DNA of 37,640 nt from Tropicimonas isoalkanivorans (lineage in GTDB: Bacteria > Pseudomonadota > Alphaproteobacteria > Rhodobacterales > Rhodobacteraceae): positions 1 to 37,640 of the forward strand of contig NZ_FOLG01000024.1 in assembly GCF_900112335.1 (NCBI RefSeq). Direction: 5' to 3'. The notes below the pieces were generated by a model. That model saw nothing but the letters and a program-made list of their open reading frames with translations, was not told the origin of the DNA and searched no databases. The position numbers and the translations under genes were made by a program. This document shows positions 1 through 7,092 of this stretch, piece after piece; within the stretch, counting starts at the first letter, position 1, and each line of letters starts with the position of its first letter.

Positions 1-252
1 GTGGAGATCGACTCCAACAGCGTGGAGAACTTGATCCGGCCCATCGCTCTGAACAGGAAGAACGCATTGTTCGCCGGACATGACGAAGGCGGGCGCGCCT
101 GGGGACGCATCGCGTCGCTCATCGAGACCGCAAAGATCAACGGCGTCGAGCCCTTCGCCTATCTCAAGGCCCTCCTCGAGGCCATCGCCGCCGGTCATCC
201 GCAAGGCCGCATCGACGAACTTCTCCCGTGGAACTTCAATCCGTCAAGCTGA
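1..252 (+). CDS. IS66-family transposase (TnpC), C-terminal fragment
   Basis: This is the last 83 codons of an IS66-type DDE transposase; the rest lies left of the window. The reading frame shows the family's C-terminal signature: an 'NSVEN.IRPIAL.RKN.LFAG' block at about residues 5-26 that includes the final catalytic glutamate (E9), followed by the C-terminal 'SLIETAKINGVEP.AYL' and 'RIDELLPWNF' segments typical of the IS66 C-terminal domain. The stop at 250-252 is followed two bases later by a sequence that matches an IS66 terminal inverted repeat, so the gene runs to the very end of the element as expected. It marks the left flank of the retron-like operon as mobile DNA. Confidence 0.9.
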   Translation: MEIDSNSVENLIRPIALNRKNALFAGHDEGGRAWGRIASLIETAKINGVEPFAYLKALLEAIAAGHPQGRIDELLPWNFNPSS

Positions 253-253
253 A

Positions 254-281
254 CCTGGGGTGGGATGCAGCCGCCGCTTAC
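254..281. repeat. IS66 terminal inverted repeat (right end of element)
   Basis: Read on the minus strand, this stretch begins GTAAGCGGCGGCTGCATCCC, close to the GTAAGCG start known for IS66-family ends. It lies directly after the transposase stop. The opposite end and the 8-bp target duplication cannot be checked because the left half of the element is outside the window; the bases next to the end (taatcttc) would be one copy. Confidence 0.75.
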
Positions 282-371
282 TAATCTTCCGCCATTCTGC
301 CAAGAAGATTTCGCAACCTTGATGGACGCATCGTCAAACAAAACCAGACACCCCTAAAGTTGCTGATGCGG

Positions 372-1337
372 TTACTGAAGTGGCTTCACAAACATGTGCC
401 AATAAGTTTCTGCCGCACCCTCGAACGTCAGCTTCTGGTCTCTGTTTTGGCCAAAGTGTGCCATCCCCATACTCCGCAGATACAGGGTTTGCTCATCGGC
501 CTCGACGGTTAGGTTCTCATTGAACCCGTTGGTGTCTGCATTTTCGGTCGCAGTGTAAGCAATGCCCCCCATATGCCGCCCCCCCATGAACACGGTGCAG
601 CGGCTAGCAGACTGACCGTTATGGTAGGCAACAGCGCTGAAGCGATTTGCGTCAAGCCTGCGGAACGACCCGTCAATCTCGGGATTGCGAGCCGACAATT
701 CAGAAAGCGAGTTCTCGAAATATTTTGCCATGAACTCAAACGCCTCGGTCTGGAAAGCATCACGATCACGGTCTGTGAACGTTTTGGCCACCCGCAGATT
801 ACTTGACCGGATCACTTGAGCCGGTGTCGATCTGTTGACTGACTGCGTGTTTTGCATGATGGCAGGTGCCGCTGACTGCTTGGTGACCGATTGTGGACTA
901 CCGATGCGCTTTGCTGCCGCCTGAACGGCTTCGGCGACGAGACGGAACGCATGGTCGATGTCCGGCCATTGCGTGACCGGACGACCGTCCGTTGGCGTGG
1001 CCATCAGCTTGCCGAAGGGTGCGCCATGCCAGAGGCAATCGCGCAGAATGACCGGGATCACGATGGCCTCTCCCACCTTATGCCGTTCCAGTGCACGAGT
1101 CATCTCGATCTCATAACAATAGTCAGAGTTTAGAAAATCCGGGCTTACCAGCAGCAGGATGATCTCATCGGCTTCAATGTGCGCGTCGATCTCACCGGCG
1201 AAGTCCTGCCCCGCCTCAATCCGGCGGTCGTGCCAAGTCTCTATCAGGCCTTGACGCTGAAGGATTCTGAGCTGGCGTTCCAGCTGGTCTCGTAGTGCCT
1301 CGTCAGCGTGGCAGTAGGAAAAGAAAACCGTCGTCAT
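372..1337 (-). CDS. TIR-domain protein, probable effector of the adjacent reverse transcriptase system
   Basis: A 321-residue protein. Residues 1-110 form a bacterial TIR domain: 'TVFFSYCHADE' (box 1), 'TWHDRRIEAGQDF', 'ILLLVSPDFLNSDYCYEIEM' (box 2, with E76/E78 as candidates for the NAD-cleaving glutamate) and 'VIPVILRDC'. TIR proteins of defence systems degrade NAD when triggered; that role here is inferred. Residues 111-170 look like a linker, and residues ~172-321 form a separate conserved-looking domain I do not recognise, with blocks such as 'AVAYHNGQ', 'GGIAYTATENADTNGFNE' and 'LRSMGMAHFGQ'. It might sense the trigger. The gene starts 19 bases after the reverse transcriptase stop on the same strand, so the two are very likely co-transcribed. 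A strong ribosome-binding site is not evident, which suggests translational coupling. Confidence 0.85.
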   Translation of the reverse strand: MTTVFFSYCHADEALRDQLERQLRILQRQGLIETWHDRRIEAGQDFAGEIDAHIEADEIILLLVSPDFLNSDYCYEIEMTRALERHKVGEAIVIPVILRDCLWHGAPFGKLMATPTDGRPVTQWPDIDHAFRLVAEAVQAAAKRIGSPQSVTKQSAAPAIMQNTQSVNRSTPAQVIRSSNLRVAKTFTDRDRDAFQTEAFEFMAKYFENSLSELSARNPEIDGSFRRLDANRFSAVAYHNGQSASRCTVFMGGRHMGGIAYTATENADTNGFNENLTVEADEQTLYLRSMGMAHFGQNRDQKLTFEGAAETYWHMFVKPLQ

Positions 1338-1356
1338 GTTAACCCATCATTGAAAA

Positions 1357-2247
1357 TCAGTGTGCCTGGTTGCGCGCCAGGATTTGCTGCTCGGTGCCTT
1401 CACGCCCCATGAGAGAGGCCATCTTCTTAGCCTTCTCGTATCCCTCGGGAAGTTTCGCGATCTCTGCCCTAAGTTTATGACGTTCTAGGTGCTGAACGTT
1501 TGGCATGAGAAGCGTTTGATCTCGCACCACCACGCCCGTTACGACTACCGGCGCATTAATCTGACCGATTTCCTTTGACGCTTTGAAGCTGTGACCATGG
1601 TGAGCAAGCCGCTCCTTGATCGCATGAACCAGCACCCCGGGAACGTTTTGCCCAGAAACTGTTATGTCATCGACATACACGCTAACCTGGCATCCGGCAT
1701 CACGGGTCAGCTGATCAATCTCGTCCCACATGTCAGCGTAGGCCCAAAAGGCCAGCGATGGGCTGGCAGGGCTTCCGGCTGGCAGAACCCCGTTCAGCGT
1801 TGTGAGATCAAGGAGGACTTTCACTACGTCGGGAGGGCACCCAAGATATTTTCCTAAGAACCATGCTACCTTGCTGGCTGTGCAGCTCGGATAGAAATCT
1901 TCGATGTCGAGAAGATGGAACGCTGCTGCACCGCGATGCCGTGCGGCATTGTCGATGTTCGAGCGACCGCGCACTGGCGACATCAGGTAGTCCGGAGTTT
2001 TCACCCGCAGCAGCAACTCTCCGATCCGCCGTTGAATACGCTTCAGATCGCCCCGTGGTGCAAGGACAGGACGGAATGTTCCGTCTTTTTTCTTCTTGCG
2101 CAGAGGCTTGTAGAGATCGGGTGCGGCCTTCAACTCAGCAAACTTCTCAGAACTGGTCTGTAATAGTTTGAACAACTTTTTGCGTGTGCTGCACCGATAA
2201 AGGGCACATTGATCGAGGGCATAGGACTTGTCGCGGCGCTTCGTCAT
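1357..2247 (-). CDS. Retron-type reverse transcriptase
   Basis: A 296-residue reverse transcriptase of retron size. Motifs in order: 'KPLRKKKKDGTFRPVLAP' (50-64), 'NAARH' at 100-104 matching the retron-specific NAxxH of region X, 'HLLDIEDFYPS' with the first catalytic Asp D114, 'LPAGSPASPSLA' (155-166), the catalytic 'YVDD' at 191-194, and 'VTG' at 236-238 matching the retron-specific region Y. In retrons this enzyme makes multicopy single-stranded DNA from the msd part of a cognate ncRNA, primed at a branching G in msr. The start codon overlaps the stop of the XRE gene (ATGA), and the TIR gene follows after 19 bases, so all three are one operon. There is no fused effector domain. A group II intron or DGR enzyme is unlikely because no maturase domain or template/variable repeat is seen. 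Confidence 0.9.
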   Translation of the reverse strand: MTKRRDKSYALDQCALYRCSTRKKLFKLLQTSSEKFAELKAAPDLYKPLRKKKKDGTFRPVLAPRGDLKRIQRRIGELLLRVKTPDYLMSPVRGRSNIDNAARHRGAAAFHLLDIEDFYPSCTASKVAWFLGKYLGCPPDVVKVLLDLTTLNGVLPAGSPASPSLAFWAYADMWDEIDQLTRDAGCQVSVYVDDITVSGQNVPGVLVHAIKERLAHHGHSFKASKEIGQINAPVVVTGVVVRDQTLLMPNVQHLERHKLRAEIAKLPEGYEKAKKMASLMGREGTEQQILARNQAH

Positions 2248-2549
2248 GATGACGCTCGCTTCCGCTCGATCATCCTCAGAAAATCAAGTATCTTGTCAGC
2301 GACAACCCCACGCGCTTTCTCGATAGCGCCCGGCGTCGTGCCTTCTGTCAACTTCTCGTCAAAAAACCAGATCGAACTGACTGGCAGATCAAACTCTTCG
2401 GCGTATCGTGCAACGATTTCCTGACTTGGCACTTTCCGGCATCGTTCGATATCAGAAAGGTGCGATTGGGAAATATCGAGGCGTTCCGCCAACTCGTTCT
2501 GTTTCAGGTCATGGAAGACCCGGATCAATCTCAGTGCTTCACCTAGCAT
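2244..2549 (-). CDS. XRE-family helix-turn-helix protein of the retron operon
   Basis: A 101-residue protein with a Cro/C1-type HTH at residues ~5-60: 'LRLIRVFHDLKQNELAERL' then 'ISQSHLSDIERCRKVPSQE' as recognition helix. A short C-terminal helical tail follows (residues 70-101). I chose the ATG at 2549 over an upstream ATG at 2570 because a perfect AAGGAGG (plus-strand 2557-2563) sits 7 bases ahead of it. The gene ends in an ATGA overlap with the reverse transcriptase, so the proteins are probably made in fixed ratio. It could repress the operon or act as a partner or antitoxin-like component that restrains the effector; the sequence does not decide which. Confidence 0.85.
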   Translation of the reverse strand: MLGEALRLIRVFHDLKQNELAERLDISQSHLSDIERCRKVPSQEIVARYAEEFDLPVSSIWFFDEKLTEGTTPGAIEKARGVVADKILDFLRMIERKRASS

Positions 2550-2594
2550 TCTCGGTCCTCCTTTCGCCAAATGCGAACATTAAGGGTCGCGCGG

Positions 2595-2762
2595 TTAGTC
2601 GCCGGACAACCGGGACAGCCATTCGATGAGGTCAAAGAGTTTCCCCATCCCCCAGGCTACCCAGAATGCGCCCTTTAACAGGCGAGACTTCCACGTCGGC
2701 TTGCGCTTCCGTTTTGTCTCGCGTGTCCCACGCTTGCTGATCTCGTCGGTGTCGTAAGCCAT
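2595..2762 (-). CDS. 55-residue basic/hydrophobic small protein in the retron leader
   Basis: The ORF starts at ATG 2762 behind a very good GAGGAGG ribosome-binding site 7-8 bases upstream and ends 45 bases before the XRE gene, so it appears to be the first protein of the operon. Residues 1-30 are charged and basic (KRKRKPTWKSR); residues 31-52 form a tryptophan-rich hydrophobic or amphipathic helix (GAFWVAWGMGKLFDLIEW). This layout fits a small membrane-associated peptide. I do not recognise a family. A longer reading that begins at 2903 runs back into the GC-rich structured leader and lacks a ribosome-binding site, so I rejected it. Being encoded between the putative retron RNA and the HTH/RT/TIR genes suggests a role in that system, but this is context only. 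Confidence 0.65.
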   Translation of the reverse strand: MAYDTDEISKRGTRETKRKRKPTWKSRLLKGAFWVAWGMGKLFDLIEWLSRLSGD

Positions 2763-2842
2763 GTTATGGCCTCCTCTGCTGGCCCTGCCGCAGGATTGCG
2801 AAAGGGTGTCGCCACCAGCGCGAGGAACGGAGAGACCGTCCT

Positions 2843-3092
2843 TATCCCTTATGCTGGCCCCCCGGGGTCGCCCGGGGGGCCGCCGCCCCGCCGCCGCCGC
2901 CACAGGGGCCGCTTGGGGGGTAGGCGTCAGAGGGAACTAGCCCCTCCACGGATCGGTGAACCGACCCTAAGTACAGCGATTTTATTCCGAACCGAACCGA
3001 AGCCCGGCATACCGATAAGACATAGATAGGATCTTCCTTGCGCGATACAAGATCGCTGTAGGCGATTTTTTTTGCAACTTCCCTAAGGGACA
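2843..3092 (-). ncRNA. Candidate retron msr-msd RNA (unproven)
   Basis: About 250 bases upstream of the small ORF hold many stems and no convincing gene. Read on the minus strand, 3092-3084 is TGTCCCTTA and 2851-2843 is TAAGGGATA, which pair over nine positions with one G-U. Retron RNAs are closed by such an a1/a2 pair, and the base directly after the first arm is a G within TTAG, the usual context of the branching guanosine. Inside are TACAGCGAT (3060-3052) paired with ATCGCTGTA (2980-2972), a CGG-TTCA-CCG hairpin near 2960-2950, and the strong GC hairpin at 2856-2881 just before a2, where the msd stem would be expected. The boundaries are my best guess; the region could instead hold only leader structures. 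Confidence 0.4.
2856..2881. repeat. Perfect 11-bp GC hairpin in the retron leader
   Basis: GGCCCCCCGGG and CCCGGGGGGCC flank the four-base loop GTCG. The stem is perfect and entirely G/C, and it is followed on the minus strand (after CAGCA) by the putative a2 arm. Next to it lies a run of GCC/CCG triplets (2881-2901). No U-tract follows on either strand, so it is not an ordinary terminator; it would fit the tip or base of an msd stem. Confidence 0.7.
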
Positions 3093-3135
3093 CCGTTACG
3101 AACGAAGACGCCGTCACCGAGGCCCTGAAAGTCCA

Positions 3136-3158
3136 AGAAGGTCGCTTCCGGACCTTCT
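3136..3158 (-). terminator. Hairpin after the rhomboid gene, possible terminator
   Basis: An 8-bp perfect stem (AGAAGGTC and GACCTTCT) with a 7-base loop lies ~45 bases after the rhomboid stop codon. The following bases on the minus strand (TGGACTTT) are only weakly U-rich, so termination is plausible but not certain. Confidence 0.4.
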
Positions 3159-3201
3159 CTGTATCCGTCACCGATGTCCGGTTTTGGCCGAGTGCATTGC
3201 T

Positions 3202-3855
3202 TCAGTCCAGATCGACCCCGCCGAGGCGCGGCGCATGTACATGCGTTCGGACGAGTAACGCCGCGGCCGCGCCCGCGATGGCGCCGAAGAAATGCGCCTC
3301 CCACGAGACGCCAGGTTGGCCCGGAAGAACGCCCCAGAGAATGGAGCCGTAGAGCAAACCGACCACCAGTGCCGCGCCCAGCGTGATCAGTGAACGATCC
3401 ACGAGGCCGCGCGCGACGAGGAAGCCAAACCAGCCGAAGACGAGCCCTGACGCGCCGATATGGATGGCCGAGCTTCCGAACAGCCAGACAAGACCGCCGC
3501 CGAGGCCGATCACCACTGCGTTCACCGGCAGCAAGGCCCTCGTGGTCGTTGCCACCAACAGCCCACCCATCACCAAGAGCGGCGGCGTATTTGCCATAAG
3601 GTGCGCGAAACTTCCATGCAGGAGGGGCATGGCGATGACACCATCCAATCCGCTTACGTGACGGGGGATCAGGCCGAAGGCCGGATTCAAGCCGTAACCG
3701 ATAATCCAATTGAGGAGGTGAACCGCCCAGAGCAGTGCGACAAAGGCGACAAGCGCCGCGGCGCGACGAAAGAAGGCGCGCATGTGATCCCGGTTCATCA
3801 TGTTGGCGACAGTAGACGTCACCACAGCACCTTCAACGGCTTTCGCGCGCTGCAC
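3202..3855 (-). CDS. Rhomboid-family intramembrane serine protease
   Basis: A 217-residue protein with about six hydrophobic segments. The rhomboid hallmarks are present: '[11 protein letters not shown]' (80-90, the H..N region of TM2), the catalytic serine in 'GASG' (S136) and the catalytic histidine in '[10 protein letters not shown]' (H188). The family cleaves transmembrane substrates within the membrane. I chose a GTG start at 3855 because GGAGG lies nine bases ahead; the ATG at 3801 (199 residues, no good ribosome-binding site) and an ATG at 3894 are alternatives. The N-terminal 20 residues would then be cytoplasmic. No obvious partner substrate is nearby. Its 3' end borders the putative retron RNA, so it may or may not share transcription with that operon. 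Confidence 0.85.
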   Translation of the reverse strand: MQRAKAVEGAVVTSTVANMMNRDHMRAFFRRAAALVAFVALLWAVHLLNWIIGYGLNPAFGLIPRHVSGLDGVIAMPLLHGSFAHLMANTPPLLVMGGLLVATTTRALLPVNAVVIGLGGGLVWLFGSSAIHIGASGLVFGWFGFLVARGLVDRSLITLGAALVVGLLYGSILWGVLPGQPGVSWEAHFFGAIAGAAAALLVRTHVHAPRLGGVDLD

Positions 3856-3931
3856 AGGATGCCACCTCCAAGAAAGGGGGTTTGAGGCGGCCAACCTCGG
3901 TACGGCTCAAGCCAAGAGAATGGCTCGGATC

Positions 3932-4468
3932 TTACACGGTGTTTCCCGGACGAAAGGGCTGCGGTTCACGCTCGGGACGCTTCAGGGCTTCGGCGTATTT
4001 GCGCGCATTGTCATCGATCGTGTTGTGCCAAAGCTTCGAGACGAAGGCCCGGGCGTCTTGGACTGTCATGTCTTTCAGCGAAGAGGACAGCGCCATGAAA
4101 AGCTCATCCTCACTGATTGCAGCGGCACTGTGCATGGCGTCCGCGTAAAATGAAGGGTCGTTCAGGACCTGTTCGCTTAGCGGCATCAGCGCGAGGTTCT
4201 CCTCCGGGATCGCCATGAAGATCGTGTCCTGAACTTCGGTCAGATACGCACGCCGCGATGTGGACACCGGCTTTCCCGCCGCCTTGGCCTCCAGAAATGC
4301 CTGCCTTGTCCTGTCGAGCTTTGCCCTTGCATGGATCATGATGACATCACGCTTGCGGTCAAGCAGCGCAAATCCGGTGCAACGCTCGATATGAGCAAGA
4401 AGCTCTGCAACCTCTGCTTCTACATCAAAGCTCTCGAACCACGGAGCTTTTCCCAGTCTCGCCACCAT
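3932..4468 (-). CDS. Conserved-looking protein of unknown function, 178 residues
   Basis: I do not recognise a family. The protein looks soluble and mostly helical, with charged stretches (e.g. 'ARAKLDRTRQAFLEAKAAGK' near the middle) and a proline-rich C-terminus ('PEREPQPFRPGNTV'). I placed the start at ATG 4468, which has GAAGG eight bases upstream; an ATG at 4486 adds six residues but has no ribosome-binding site and abuts a perfect palindrome. With the 4468 start the palindrome lies about 20 bases upstream, a natural operator position. It is followed after 76 bases by the rhomboid gene on the same strand. Confidence 0.6.
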   Translation of the reverse strand: MVARLGKAPWFESFDVEAEVAELLAHIERCTGFALLDRKRDVIMIHARAKLDRTRQAFLEAKAAGKPVSTSRRAYLTEVQDTIFMAIPEENLALMPLSEQVLNDPSFYADAMHSAAAISEDELFMALSSSLKDMTVQDARAFVSKLWHNTIDDNARKYAEALKRPEREPQPFRPGNTV

Positions 4469-4487
4469 GCGCCTACCTTCGTCCATT

Positions 4488-4503
4488 CGATAATATATTA
4501 TCG
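4488..4503. promoter_or_regulatory. Perfect 16-bp AT-rich palindrome, candidate operator
   Basis: CGATAATATATTATCG is a perfect palindrome located ~20 bases upstream of the chosen start of the 178-residue gene. It is strikingly AT-rich in a GC-rich setting and continues into further AT-rich sequence (TCGTATATCATATT), consistent with a promoter overlapped by a dimeric repressor site. The binding protein is unknown. Confidence 0.45.
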
Positions 4504-4561
4504 TATATCATATTCAGCAGATCGCAAGCAGATGGCGCCCGTCATGCAGCCAAACATGGAA

Positions 4562-4594
4562 AAAGGGGAACCGTGATCCCACGGCTCCCCTTTG
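4562..4594 (-). terminator. Rho-independent terminator after the DUF736 gene
   Basis: On the minus strand AAAGGGGA and TCCCCTTT enclose a second stem CCGTG/CACGG with a four-base loop, followed by further T residues (CCCCTTTTTCC). It lies 30 bases beyond the stop of the double DUF736 gene and should end that transcript. Confidence 0.8.
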
Positions 4595-4624
4595 GGTTCA
4601 GATCGTCTCGCCCTCGCGTGCCAA

Positions 4625-5353
4625 TTAGGCGACCAACGACAGCCCCGTGCCTGCGTCCTGCGGCTGCTCACCGCTGTCGATGAACGGGATGATGGAGAAG
4701 GCCTGCCCGCCGCGCTGCTCTTCGTTCTGCACGGCGTTCACGCGCAGGTCGCCATCGGGCGTGTTGATCAGCAGCGACAGGTAGTCATTGCCCGTGCGGC
4801 TGCTTTTCGCCATCCAGGCCGAGCCGACGCGGATCGGTGTGCCCCGGGGCGAGCTGACCTCGATACGGTAATCGGGGTGGGTTTCCTCGGATTTGTAGCT
4901 GTTCTCGATCAGCATGAACTCCAGATCGAACATCATGTTGGCGATGTAGCCGGTGAAGGCGTTGTCGGCGTCCATGGCGGTGAGCTCCCCCGAGATCGAG
5001 CCGGATTTCATCAGGCCGTTCGAGACCAGAGGGATGATCTCGAATTCGCCGCTTTGGGCCGCGCGCGCCTCTTTCGTCTGCACCGCGTTGACCCGGAAGG
5101 GGCCCAAGCCGACATCGATCTGCATCGAGATGTAGGGGTTGCCGCTGGTGTTGCCGGTCTCGTTCCAGGCCGTGCCGATGCGCACCTTGCGGCCTGATTT
5201 GTTGACTGCCGTCACGTCAAAATCCGGGCTGCGTTCGGACATCTTGGCCCGCGCCTCCAACTGGATGGCGATGTCAAAGCGCGTCGAGTGGATCATGCCG
5301 GTGTACTGAGCGGCTGCGGTCTCGACATTGCGGGTGAGGGTTCCTGCGAACAT
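4625..5353 (-). CDS. DUF736 family protein with two tandem domains
   Basis: A 242-residue protein made of two copies of the DUF736 fold. Copy 1 spans ~1-112 ('FAGTLTRN...YTG', 'PDFDVTA', 'VRIGTAWNE', 'GNPYISMQID', 'PFRVNAV'); copy 2 spans ~117-226 ('ISGELTA...FTG', 'PDYRIEV', 'IRVGSAWM', 'GNDYLSLLI', 'LRVNAVQ'). Most DUF736 proteins are single-domain of about 100 residues, so this is a duplicated form. The family is common in the accessory regions of alphaproteobacterial plasmids near ParB-like and ArdC-like genes; its biochemical role is not known to me. The ATG at 5353 has AAGGA eight bases upstream, in the same AAGG...CCC-ATG setting shared by several genes of this region. Confidence 0.85.
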   Translation of the reverse strand: MFAGTLTRNVETAAAQYTGMIHSTRFDIAIQLEARAKMSERSPDFDVTAVNKSGRKVRIGTAWNETGNTSGNPYISMQIDVGLGPFRVNAVQTKEARAAQSGEFEIIPLVSNGLMKSGSISGELTAMDADNAFTGYIANMMFDLEFMLIENSYKSEETHPDYRIEVSSPRGTPIRVGSAWMAKSSRTGNDYLSLLINTPDGDLRVNAVQNEEQRGGQAFSIIPFIDSGEQPQDAGTGLSLVA

Positions 5354-5477
5354 GGGATGTTTCCTTTTGGATTGGCCGGTGCCTGACGTCCTTGCCAGCG
5401 CATCCGGGATTGCTTTTTCGACCCCTCCTGGGATCACAAACCAGAAAGCTCGCTTTCCTTTCTTCCCAACCTTCAGT

Positions 5478-5792
5478 TCAGCGCTGTCGCCTGAGAGATT
5501 GTGCCACCTCCCCGCCGGGTACGACGCCCCTCCCCTGCCCGTCTGCTCTCAGTTGGCTGTCCTGGCTCTTCTCGTCGCCACCCTCCGGTCCAGCGATAAA
5601 GAACTCTGCTTCCTCCCCGTTCAACCGCTGCCCGCTCCGGTCGGTCAGCCCGATGGTGCTGCCGTTCGGCTCAAACGTAATCAGGTATTGGCCGAGGCTG
5701 TCCTTGTGCACGCGGTAGCCGGTGTTGGCCCAATGCACGGTCCGACCGGCATCGATGGCGGCTTTGATTTCATCGAGTGTCAAGATCTTCAC
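5478..5792 (-). CDS. Small conserved plasmid protein of unknown function, 104 residues
   Basis: The ORF starts with GTG at 5792 only seven bases after the stop of the methylase/helicase frame, and its ribosome-binding sequence overlaps that stop (TAGGTGAGGGGTG). The first ~65 residues look like a compact domain ('ILTLDEIKAAIDAGRTVHW', 'YRVHKDSLGQYLITF', 'GLTDRSGQRLNGEEAEFF'); the remainder is polar and probably disordered. I do not know a function. The tight spacing implies co-translation with the upstream large gene. Confidence 0.7.
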   Translation of the reverse strand: MKILTLDEIKAAIDAGRTVHWANTGYRVHKDSLGQYLITFEPNGSTIGLTDRSGQRLNGEEAEFFIAGPEGGDEKSQDSQLRADGQGRGVVPGGEVAQSLRRQR

Positions 5793-5799
5793 CCCTCAC

Positions 5800-7056
5800 C
5801 TATTCCGCTGCCACTGAAGCCACGTCCCGCGTGGCGTCTGGTCCGGTTCCAACAATCCGGGCCAGAATGCTTCCCGTGTCGATCCCGTCCCCATGCGGCA
5901 GGAACACCCGCAACTGGAAGGCAATGATCTCAGTGAAACACCCCATGACCTTGAGGCCTTCGATCATGCCCTTGTCCGCGCCGCCAAGCTCGAGGCGCAT
6001 CTCGCCTGCGACGCGGCGACGGGTCAGGGTCAGACCCCGGCCCAGATCGACCGGCGCGGTGGTGCCGAGGGCGGCGGTTAACATCTCCTGCGGCGTTTGC
6101 GGATTGGAGACGAGGAAGCGGGCGCGCAGCGCGGCCGCACCTTCCTCGCTCAGCGTGCGCCCGATCATGGCGGCCGCCCCGTCCGGCGTGACCCTGTAGA
6201 TGCGTTCATTCGTGGTCGGAATATCCTTCCAGATCGGCAGCAACAGCCCGGTCAGCAGGTAGAGCCTGGTCGTGGTGGTTTTTGGCAGGGACGCAGCCTC
6301 GGCATCCCAAAATCCTGCAAACTCGGGCCTGTTGATCTCTTCCCAGGCCGAGGACTCGAACCGCGCCTCTTCGAGATAGCTCGACCCGTTTGGCCGCACT
6401 ACCTTGCGCATCAGCGTGACGATGTCCTCGTCATACATCTGCATGGGCCGCGCCGAGATGAGCGCTGCGCGGCCGGAGGCGCGATTGACCATCGGCAGCT
6501 TGTCGGGATTGCGTGAGAGGGCCTCTTCGGCACCAAGGACGTGCACCGGGTCCGTCACCTCAAGTCCGATGATCCGCGTGACCGCACCGGATTTCGGGCA
6601 GGTCCAGAGATCCTCGGTGGAGACCTGTTCGATCTTTTCGCCGCGCAGGGTTTCGACGCCGAGATCGAGCGTGCCCGCCGCGCGCGCCCGTTCAGTCTGA
6701 TCGGCAATCCGGCGCATGAACTCGGCAAAGAGCGCGTTCTGAATGTGGATGGGCAGGGCCAGAACCCGGTTGAGAAACCGCTGGATCGGGGGAAGCTCCT
6801 CGAGAAGCACAGCGTCCTTGTCGATCAGTCGCAGGGCTGTCCAGTCGTTGAAGCTCTCGTAGCTCATCGCCTCGGCGCGCCCGGCGGCAAGATCGGCGAA
6901 ATACCCACGCAGAGCCGCCCGCGCGATCGGGCTTTCGAGATTGTCCTCCTCGCGGAACATGCCTTGCGAGCCGGTCTCGCGCTGGCCCTTGGTCAAGGCC
7001 CCCAGCTGGTCGAGGCGCTTGGCGATCGTCGAGGTGAAACGCTTTTCGCCATGCAC
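5800..7056 (-). pseudogene. C-terminal part of the methyltransferase/helicase, cut off by an amber codon
   Basis: This frame (about 418 codons from GTG 7056) is in exactly the same reading frame as the 993-residue protein upstream; only a TAG at 7095-7093 separates them. The bases between the stop and 7056 read sensibly as protein ('QVSAPFFRVCTSDV' if TAG were CAG), and continue into 'HGEKRFTSTIAKRLDQLGALTKGQR', which is the helicase C-terminal core region expected after 'GLGRTHRS'. No ribosome-binding site precedes the GTG, and the next in-frame Met is 32 codons further on, so separate translation looks unlikely. I therefore read it as the severed end of one ~1,424-codon gene, by nonsense mutation, readthrough or sequencing error. 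Confidence 0.75.
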
Positions 7057-7092
7057 ATCCGAGGTGCAGACCCGGAAGAAGGGCGCGCTGAC

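Noticed and set aside
2881-2901. GCC/CCG triplet run as a microsatellite or CRISPR-like repeat
   Set aside because: Only a short run with no spacer-repeat periodicity; no CRISPR array or cas gene occurs in the window.
2842-3171. 109-codon minus-strand ORF across the retron leader
   Set aside because: It runs through the GC-only hairpin and GCC repeats, lacks a good ribosome-binding site and has a low-complexity Gly/Ala end; a structured RNA explains the region better.
3083-3709. 208-codon minus-strand ORF overlapping the rhomboid gene
   Set aside because: Different frame from the rhomboid, Arg/Gly-rich, no motif; the rhomboid frame has the catalytic Ser and His.
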